A stretch of DNA of 29,143 nt, from the NCBI RefSeq assembly GCF_031581025.1, contig NZ_JAVLCA010000034.1, one strand, 5' to 3'. Below are positions 23,832 through 29,143 of the stretch, piece after piece. Both the position numbers and the translations under genes were made by a program. This stretch comes from Salibaculum sp031581025. GTDB taxonomy: Bacteria; Pseudomonadota; Alphaproteobacteria; Rhodobacterales; Rhodobacteraceae. Within the stretch, counting starts at the first letter, position 1, and the number at the start of each line of letters is the position of its first letter. The notes below the pieces were generated by a model that saw only the letters and a program-made list of their open reading frames with translations, searched no databases and was not told the DNA's origin.

Positions 23832-24350
23832 TCAGGTCTCGCAGACGCGGCTCAGGATCGGGTCGCGCTCGGGCAGGGCCTCCCAGTCGGCATCGGCGAC
23901 ACTGCCATTGGCGGCGAAGGTCGCGCCGTCGATAAGCAAGGCCGAGCGCCCGGCCGCGCAATCGAAGAGCATCGGCGCCTTGCTGACGGGTGACCAGCGG
24001 CCGAAGAAATAGAGATCGGCCATGCGCTGCCCGGGCAGGTCGGGATTGCGGCGCAGCGTGCTGGTATCCACGGCTGCGAAGCGCTTGGTATAGGGCCACA
24101 GCTGCGTCCAGGGCCGCAGCCAGCTCTGTTCCTCGACCCTGGTGGCGATGACAACGCCCTCGGGCAGGCGATCCGCGGTGCGGTCGAACCAAGTGTATTC
24201 GTTCGAGACGGTCATCGCGATCATACTGGCCCCGGCGGCCACGGGCGTCAGCCAGCGCGGCAGGCGGCGGCCTGTCAGACGGTTCACGATCATGACGATC
24301 CCGGCACAGGCGATCCCCGCGAAGACCGTGGCGATGAGTTCAAGGAACAT
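23832..24350 (-). CDS. Small membrane protein of unknown function in the symporter cluster
   Basis: I do not recognise this 172-residue protein beyond its topology. Two N-terminal membrane segments (about residues 3-24 and 32-48) are followed by an extracytoplasmic or cytoplasmic domain of about 120 residues containing NEYTWFDRTADRLPEGVVIATRVEEQSWLRPWTQLWPY and ending DPILSRVCET. It starts three bases after the stop of the DUF294 gene and ends one base before the exonuclease gene, so it is part of the same operon. The tight packing suggests a functional tie to the two signalling-type proteins. Confidence 0.78.
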   Translation of the reverse strand: MFLELIATVFAGIACAGIVMIVNRLTGRRLPRWLTPVAAGASMIAMTVSNEYTWFDRTADRLPEGVVIATRVEEQSWLRPWTQLWPYTKRFAAVDTSTLRRNPDLPGQRMADLYFFGRWSPVSKAPMLFDCAAGRSALLIDGATFAANGSVADADWEALPERDPILSRVCET

Positions 24351-24353
24351 GGC

Positions 24354-26174
24354 TTATCCTATGGCGCCCTTGCCCGAGCCTACGGCGGATTGCAGCGTCT
24401 TGACCACCACGAAGGCATCACGCAGGTGGCTGCGCTCGAAATCCGACAGCGCCGCGGGATCGAGGAAATTGTCCGGGGCCTGGCCCGCCTTGACCTGCCC
24501 AGCCTGGTGCTCCAGCCGCATCGTGGCGATAAGGTCGTAGGCATCTAGAAGGTCGGCCCCGCCGGATTTCGACAGCACGCCGCCCTGCATCGCGGCTTCG
24601 AGCCGGGCGCGGGTGTTCACCGGGCGCAACTGGCCCTGAAGCGTGTAGATGCGGCCCAGGTCCACCACGGGCACGACACCGTTCATCTTGAGATCAAGCT
24701 GGTTGCGATGCTCGCCCGAGCGGATCGTCGCCAGCCCGCGCAGCAGGCCGAGCGGTGGCTGATGCTTGAGCGAGTTCGAGATCATGTGCGCGGTGAAGAT
24801 CGAGTTTCGGGCCGCCGCTTCGAGGGTTTCGAGCTGCAGCCCGGCAAAGAGGCTCTCGTCGCCGCCGATGGGGCGCAGGTCGAACATGACCGAGGCCAGC
24901 ATTTGCGCCTGCGCATCGGGCTTGTCGATCCAGCCCCGGAAATACGCGCGCCAGACCTTCAGCGGCTGACACCAGCGCGGATTTGTGGCCATCATGTCGC
25001 CGGGGCAGTGGTAGTAACCGCAACGGTCCAGCCCATCGCTGACGAACCGCGCGAGATCGGCGAAATAGGGCATGTCGGCCTGCGTCACGTCATCGGACAG
25101 GATCAGGCAGTTGTCCTGATCGGACAGGCCGGTCTGTTCCTGGCGGCCCTGGCTGCCGCAGGCCAGCCACAGATAAGGCACGGGCGCGGGGCCCAGCTTG
25201 TCCTCGGCCAGTTTCAGAAGGCGGCGCGTGGCGGTGTCGGCGATGTCGGTGATCAGGCGGGTGACGACCTCGTGGCGGTTGCCGGTCTCGACCAGTTGCA
25301 GCAGCAGTTGCGGAATACGGGCCGTGGCGCGGGCCATCTCGGCGGCATCGGCGGCGCCGGCCACGCTGCCCACGATATCGGCCGAGGACATGGCCTGTGC
25401 GCGGGTCAGATCCGTCTGGGTGACGATGCCCAGCAACCGGTCGCCTTCGACAATGGGCACATGGCCGATGCCGCGTTCCACCATGAGGTGCAGCACGTCG
25501 CTGACCAGGGCCTTGGGCCCAAGCGTCAGCGGCGCCCCGGTCATGATCTCCGAGATCGGTGCGGCAGGATCGTCCCCGCCCGCGACGACCTTGCCGCTGA
25601 TGTCGCGCAGGGTGAGAATGCCCAGAAAGCGCCCGTCATGACCGATGCAGACAGACGAAATGCCGCGTTCGTGCATCCGGGCGGCGGCCTTTCGGATGGA
25701 TGTGTCCGGGGTGCAGCTCACTGGGTCGCGGGTCATCAGCCGCTCGACCGGCAGGGTTGCCACGCCCTTGTCGCGCCCCCGGTCGGGACGGCGGCGGTCG
25801 AAAAACCGGGCTACGGGGGCATGGGTGTCGATCAGAGCGTAGAAGGTGGCGGCGGGAATGGCGATCATGGTCGCCCGGGCCTGCACCGTCGCGGTGCGGC
25901 TGGCGGCGTCGCCGCGCAACAGGGCGCGTTCGCCAAAGGAATTTCGGGGCCCCAGGATGGAGAGCTGGACGCCGGTCTCGTCGGTGATCTCGATCTCGCC
26001 CTGCACGATGACAAAGAGATGCGCGACCGCGTCCCCGACCGAAAAGACCGTCTCGCCCGATGCGAGGTCCTGCACCCGGGCACGCCCGGCCAGATCGGCC
26101 AGCGCCCCGTCCGGCAGGCTGTCGTAGGGATGCACCGAGGCCAGGAACTGGGTCAGGTCGGTTGGCAGCGGCAT
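24354..26174 (-). CDS. cNMP-binding / tandem CBS / DUF294 nucleotidyltransferase-like protein
   Basis: The 606-residue cytoplasmic protein has four parts. A cyclic-nucleotide-binding-like domain covers about residues 10-130, with the phosphate-cassette-like FGERALLRGDAASRTA. Two CBS domains follow at about 144-200 and 207-260; CBS pairs usually bind AMP, ATP or related adenylates. A DUF294 nucleotidyltransferase domain contains GSQGRQEQTGLSDQDN from residue 340, the G-S...D-x-D metal motif also seen in GlnD. The C-terminal DUF294_C region follows. This architecture is known beside VC_2705-type symporters and has been linked to GlnD-like regulation, but its substrate is not established. It follows the symporter after 103 bp containing a strong hairpin. 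AGAAGG is the ribosome site. Confidence 0.92.
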   Translation of the reverse strand: MPLPTDLTQFLASVHPYDSLPDGALADLAGRARVQDLASGETVFSVGDAVAHLFVIVQGEIEITDETGVQLSILGPRNSFGERALLRGDAASRTATVQARATMIAIPAATFYALIDTHAPVARFFDRRRPDRGRDKGVATLPVERLMTRDPVSCTPDTSIRKAAARMHERGISSVCIGHDGRFLGILTLRDISGKVVAGGDDPAAPISEIMTGAPLTLGPKALVSDVLHLMVERGIGHVPIVEGDRLLGIVTQTDLTRAQAMSSADIVGSVAGAADAAEMARATARIPQLLLQLVETGNRHEVVTRLITDIADTATRRLLKLAEDKLGPAPVPYLWLACGSQGRQEQTGLSDQDNCLILSDDVTQADMPYFADLARFVSDGLDRCGYYHCPGDMMATNPRWCQPLKVWRAYFRGWIDKPDAQAQMLASVMFDLRPIGGDESLFAGLQLETLEAAARNSIFTAHMISNSLKHQPPLGLLRGLATIRSGEHRNQLDLKMNGVVPVVDLGRIYTLQGQLRPVNTRARLEAAMQGGVLSKSGGADLLDAYDLIATMRLEHQAGQVKAGQAPDNFLDPAALSDFERSHLRDAFVVVKTLQSAVGSGKGAIG

Positions 26175-26197
26175 GAGGCTGGGCCTTCTGATGGGAT

Positions 26198-26227
26198 GTC
26201 CTGCCCGGAGTCATGCCCGGGCAGGAC
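26198..26227. promoter_or_regulatory. Strong hairpin between the symporter and DUF294 genes
   Basis: GTCCTGCCCGG (26198-26208) and CCGGGCAGGAC (26217-26227) form a perfect 11-bp stem around an 8-base loop. It lies in the 103-bp gap, the largest in the cluster. No T-run follows on the minus strand. It may be a partial terminator, an RNA-processing or stability element that lowers expression of the downstream signalling genes relative to the symporter. Confidence 0.6.
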
Positions 26228-26277
26228 GGGTTTCGAATGCAAGTTCCTGTCGCCTCGCGCGGCAGGGCCTGCAGGTG

Positions 26278-28065
26278 CTAGTGCCCGTCGGTGGCAGCCC
26301 CGGCGCCGCGCGGCACGCGGACGCTCTCGACCAGGTCCTTGATCTCCTGCGGGGGTTCCGTGGTCATGCTGCTGACCGCATAGGCTACCGCGAAATTGAC
26401 CATGGCCCCGATGGCCCCGAAGGAGGTCGACTTTACAGGCCCCAGCAGCGGGTCTGCATCCGTGAGCATGTTGGTGTCCGGGATGAAGAACCAGCCCTTG
26501 TGCAGGAAGATGTAGAGCAGCGTCACCACCAGGCCCGACAGCATTCCCGCGACCGCCCCGACGTTGTTGATGCGACCGAAGAAGATCCCCATCATCAGCG
26601 CCGGGAAGATCGAGGCTGCCGCAAGGCCGAAGGCCAGCGCTACCGTCTCGGCCGCGAAGCCGGGCGGGTTGAGGCCCAGCAGGACGGCCACTACGATCGC
26701 CGCGGCCATCGAGATGCGCGCCGCCAGAAGTTCGGACTTCTCGGACATGTTCGGGGTCAGCTGACCCTTGAGCAGGTCGTGGCTGACGGCCGAGGAAATG
26801 GCCAGCAGAAGCCCCGCCGCGGTGGACAGCGCGGCCGCAAGGCCTCCCGCCGCGACCAGGCCGATGACCCAGCCCGGCAGGTTGGCGATCTCGGGATTGG
26901 CCAGCACCAGGATGTCACGGTTGAAGTTGGTCAGTTCGTTGCCTTCCCAACCGTTGGCTTCGGCCTTGGCTTGCAGATCGGCATTGGCGTCGTTGTAGTA
27001 CTGGATGCGCCCGTCGCCGTTCTTGTCTTCCCAGCCCAGCAGGCCGGTCTTTTCCCAGGTTGCCATCCAGGCATACTCGGGATCGGTCTCGATCGCCTCG
27101 ACGCTGACCGCCTGCGCATCCGTGCCATTGGGCCACATCAACTCCGAGATGTTCAGGCGCGCCATGGCCCCCACGGCCGGGGCCGTCAGGTAGAGCAGCG
27201 CGATGAACACCAGCGTCCAGCCCGCAGACCAGCGCGCGTCGGACACGCGCGGCACGGTGAAAAAGCGCATGATGACGTGGGGCAGACCTGCGGTGCCGAT
27301 CATCAGCGACAGGGTGAAAAGCACCATGTTGATGGTTGAGCCATGCGCGGCGGTGTATTCGCGAAAGCCCAGGTCGGTGACGATCTGGTCCAACTTGGCC
27401 AGAAGCGGTGTGCCCGAGGCGGTATGCTCGCCGAACAGGCCCAGCGCCGGGATCGGGTTGCCGGTCAGCTGCAGCGAGATGAAGATCGCTGGGATCGTGT
27501 AGGCCATGATCAGCACGCAGTACTGTGCCACCTGCGTGTAGGTCACGCCCTTCATGCCGCCGAAGACGGCATAGGCGAAGACCACGCAGGCCCCGATCAT
27601 CAGGCCCCAGAAGGCGTCGATTTCGAGGAAACGGCCGAAGGCCACCCCGACCCCTTGCATCTGCCCGATCACGTAGGTGATCGAGGCCACGAGCAGACAG
27701 ACAACCGCCACCATGCGCGCGGTCCGCGAATAGAAGCGGTCGCCGATGAATTCGGACACGGTGAACTTGCCGAACTTGCGCAGGTAGGGCGCCAGCAGCA
27801 GCGCCAGCAGCACATAGCCACCGGTCCAGCCCATCAGGAACGAGCTGTTGTCATAGCCGGTGAAAGCGATCAGGCCGGCCATCGAGATGAAGCTGGCCGC
27901 CGACATCCAGTCGGCCGCCGTGGCCATGCCGTTGGTAACCGGGTGAACGCCGCGCCCGGCGGCATAGAATTCCGAGGTCGACCCTGCCCGGGCCCAGACC
28001 GCGATGCCGATATAGAGCGCGAAACTCGCGCCAACGAACAGCAGGTTGAGTGTAAACTGATCCAT
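26278..28065 (-). CDS. Sodium:solute symporter, VC_2705-type large subunit
   Basis: The 595-residue integral membrane protein is a member of the sodium:solute symporter family related to the acetate permease ActP. It has about 13 hydrophobic helices, beginning LNLLFVGASFALYIGIAVWA. The family's GRGVHPVTNGMATAADWMSAASFI (about 37-60), the FGGMKGVTYTQVAQY segment (about 168-182), LPHVIMRFFTV (about 261) and GGLAAALSTAAGLLLAISSAVSHDL (about 407) are conserved. Between two helices lies an unusually long hydrophilic stretch (about 303-397) containing DKNGDGRI, an EF-hand-like loop starting at Asp347. The gene is separated by 5 bp from its small DUF4212 partner. With acs and adk upstream, acetate or another short carboxylate is the likely substrate. 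Confidence 0.93.
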   Translation of the reverse strand: MDQFTLNLLFVGASFALYIGIAVWARAGSTSEFYAAGRGVHPVTNGMATAADWMSAASFISMAGLIAFTGYDNSSFLMGWTGGYVLLALLLAPYLRKFGKFTVSEFIGDRFYSRTARMVAVVCLLVASITYVIGQMQGVGVAFGRFLEIDAFWGLMIGACVVFAYAVFGGMKGVTYTQVAQYCVLIMAYTIPAIFISLQLTGNPIPALGLFGEHTASGTPLLAKLDQIVTDLGFREYTAAHGSTINMVLFTLSLMIGTAGLPHVIMRFFTVPRVSDARWSAGWTLVFIALLYLTAPAVGAMARLNISELMWPNGTDAQAVSVEAIETDPEYAWMATWEKTGLLGWEDKNGDGRIQYYNDANADLQAKAEANGWEGNELTNFNRDILVLANPEIANLPGWVIGLVAAGGLAAALSTAAGLLLAISSAVSHDLLKGQLTPNMSEKSELLAARISMAAAIVVAVLLGLNPPGFAAETVALAFGLAAASIFPALMMGIFFGRINNVGAVAGMLSGLVVTLLYIFLHKGWFFIPDTNMLTDADPLLGPVKSTSFGAIGAMVNFAVAYAVSSMTTEPPQEIKDLVESVRVPRGAGAATDGH

Positions 28066-28070
28066 TGGTC

Positions 28071-28331
28071 CTATTCCTCTTCGACGCCGTGTTCACGGTC
28101 GAGCTTGTTCATCCGCCAGGCGTAGAAGAAGATCAGCGCCAGAAAGACCAGGATCGATCCCTGTTGCGCGAACCAGAAGCCCAGATCGGCCCCGCCCACG
28201 GAAATGCCGGCCAGCATCGGGCGCAGGACGATCCCGAACCCGAAAGAGACCAACGCCCATATGACGAGGCTGGTCAGGATGATACGCACATTTGTTTTCC
28301 AATAGGCATTGGTGTCGTTGTCTCGGGACAT
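28071..28331 (-). CDS. DUF4212 symporter small subunit
   Basis: The 86-residue protein has two membrane segments (about residues 16-38 and 50-72), an N-terminal AYWKTNVRIILTSLVIWALVSF and a C-terminal FFYAWRMNKLDREHGVEEE. This matches the small-subunit family (DUF4212/TIGR03647) that accompanies VC_2705-type symporters. I chose the ATG at 28329-28331 because AAAGGAGGGGG lies about 6-8 bases upstream; the earlier in-frame ATG at 28358 would put this ribosome site inside the coding region. The large subunit begins five bases after its stop, so the pair is co-translated. Confidence 0.92.
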   Translation of the reverse strand: MSRDNDTNAYWKTNVRIILTSLVIWALVSFGFGIVLRPMLAGISVGGADLGFWFAQQGSILVFLALIFFYAWRMNKLDREHGVEEE

Positions 28332-28356
28332 GGGTTCCCCCTCCTTTTTCTTTCCC

Positions 28357-28376
28357 ACCGGCCCCGCGGGGCCGGT
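28357..28376. promoter_or_regulatory. Perfect 20-bp palindrome between adk and the symporter genes
   Basis: The bases 28357-28376 read ACCGGCCCCG followed by its exact reverse complement. On the minus strand the palindrome lies 11 bases after the adk stop and shortly before the ribosome site of the DUF4212 gene, followed by an A-rich GGGAAAGAAAAAGG rather than a T-run. It may act as a partial terminator, an mRNA stabiliser or a protein-binding site. Confidence 0.55.
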
Positions 28377-28387
28377 CTCGGCGTGGC

Positions 28388-29077
28388 TCAGGCCTTGGCT
28401 CGGGTCACGACCGCGCTCAGTTCGGCGGCGATCTCCTCGATCGCCCCCATGGCATCGACGCGGGCCAGCGCGCCGGCCGCGTCATAGTAGGTGATCAGCG
28501 GCGCCGTCTGCGCATGGTAAGCCTGCAGACGTTGCGCCACGGTGTCGGCATTGTCGTCGGCGCGCCGTTTCATGTCGGTCGATCCGCATTTGTCACAGGT
28601 GCCCGGTGTCGTGGTCGGCTTGAAGCTGTCGTGATAGCCCTCGCCGCAGGTCCCGCAGGTGAAGCGCCCGGCGACGCGTTTGACCATGGCAGCATCCTCG
28701 ACCTCGAGGCTGATCGCCGCGTTGACCCGCTGGCCGGTGTCGGCCAGCAGCGCGTCCAGCGCCTCGGCTTGCACCGTGGTGCGCGGGAAACCGTCCAGAA
28801 TGACCCCCGCCGCGCAATCAGGCTCGGCCAGACGGTCGCGCAGGATGGCGATGACGATGTCGTCGCTGACCAGGTCGCCGGCCTCCATCACGGCCTTGGC
28901 GCGCTGGCCCGCCTCGGTGCCTGCGGCCACCGCGGCACGCAGCAGATCGCCGGTGGAGAGCTGCACAAGGCCGTGGCTCTCTTGCAGCATCCGGGCCTGG
29001 GTGCCCTTGCCGGCACCCGGGGGGCCGAGCAGGATCAGAACGGGTGCGGCGGGGGTCATGTCGGTCCCGTCCATCAT
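28388..29077 (-). CDS. adk: Adenylate kinase with Cys4 zinc lid
   Basis: The 229-residue cytosolic enzyme interconverts AMP + ATP and two ADP. The P-loop is GPPGAGKGTQ, with LSTGDLLRAAV (AMP binding), ILDGFPRT and a long LID domain with two CxxC pairs (FTCGTCGEGYH and TCDKCGST), expected to bind zinc. Starts: the ATG at 29077 overlaps the stop of the upstream acs (ATGA), the pattern used widely in this genome; the adjacent ATG at 29074 or that at 29059 are alternatives. GGGGGAG precedes. Its position right after acs is meaningful because Acs generates AMP. A housekeeping adk may exist elsewhere, for example in a ribosomal-protein operon, but that cannot be seen here. Confidence 0.95.
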   Translation of the reverse strand: MMDGTDMTPAAPVLILLGPPGAGKGTQARMLQESHGLVQLSTGDLLRAAVAAGTEAGQRAKAVMEAGDLVSDDIVIAILRDRLAEPDCAAGVILDGFPRTTVQAEALDALLADTGQRVNAAISLEVEDAAMVKRVAGRFTCGTCGEGYHDSFKPTTTPGTCDKCGSTDMKRRADDNADTVAQRLQAYHAQTAPLITYYDAAGALARVDAMGAIEEIAAELSAVVTRAKA

Positions 29078-29143
29078 GCGCTCCCCCGGTTCATTCTGTT
29101 TTCGATGAGGTCGTCGACGACGGAGGGGTCTGCGAGTGTTGAT
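29074..29143 (-). CDS. acs: Acetyl-CoA synthetase, C-terminal fragment
   Basis: Only the last 22 codons are in the window. They begin STLADPSVVDDLIENR and end NRGSA, stop TGA at 29074-29076. The STLADPxVV stretch matches the end of acetyl-CoA synthetases: the Escherichia coli enzyme also ends with STLADPGVVEKLLEEK, recalled from memory. Acs converts acetate, ATP and CoA to acetyl-CoA, AMP and pyrophosphate. The stop overlaps the adk start by 4 bp. The identification rests on a short segment, but the adk and symporter neighbours support it. Confidence 0.75.
   Translation of the reverse strand, partial: STLADPSVVDDLIENRMNRGSA

Noticed and set aside
1..29143. CRISPR arrays, tRNA or rRNA genes, insertion sequences, prophage or integron signals
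   Set aside because: No spaced direct repeats, cloverleaf-like sequence, transposase or integrase motifs were seen on either strand by reading.

Overview
The window is a GC-rich, gene-dense chromosomal segment of an alphaproteobacterium. It is most likely a member of the Rhodobacteraceae (Roseobacter-type), judged from protein-level resemblance and gene order recalled for the group; no database search was possible. Genes are packed with ATGA/GTGA/TGATG stop-start overlaps. No tRNA, rRNA, insertion sequence, prophage or CRISPR array was seen. No gene-free stretch exceeds about 180 bp. One run of exactly 100 N (18702-18801) marks an assembly gap inside a gene.

Layout. 1-1596: the tail of an unidentified gene, an AlgH/YqgE protein (minus) and a stand-alone periplasmic DsbD-alpha-like protein (plus). 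1575-7907, minus strand: an apparent unit running uracil-DNA glycosylase, moaB-like, RND periplasmic adaptor, RND permease. 8024-12365, plus strand: pyrB, three small membrane proteins (two resembling bacterial PH-domain proteins around a tail-anchored one), a dihydroorotase-like pyrC that has lost most metal ligands, then plsY. 12393-15083, minus strand: rsmE, a small membrane protein, and the glutathione-synthesis gene gshA. 15095-18333, plus strand: ubiA, an OmpA/BON-like envelope protein and a coupled coiled-coil membrane protein. 18401-19334, minus: a zinc-ribbon membrane protein interrupted by the gap. 19513-22416, plus: ftsE, ftsX, an acylglycerolphosphate acyltransferase and a PNPOx-fold flavoprotein.

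22418-29143, minus strand, is the most interesting part. Transcribed right to left it reads: C-terminus of acetyl-CoA synthetase (acs), adenylate kinase (adk), a small DUF4212 symporter subunit, a large sodium:solute symporter of the VC_2705 type, a cNMP-binding/CBS/DUF294 nucleotidyltransferase-like protein, a small membrane protein of unknown function, and a membrane-anchored PAS-like/DEDDh exonuclease. Acs produces AMP, Adk removes AMP, the symporter probably imports the carboxylate, and CBS domains commonly sense AMP/ATP. This suggests a carboxylate uptake-and-activation operon with its own adenylate-sensing and nucleotide-processing signalling branch, whose chemistry is not evident.
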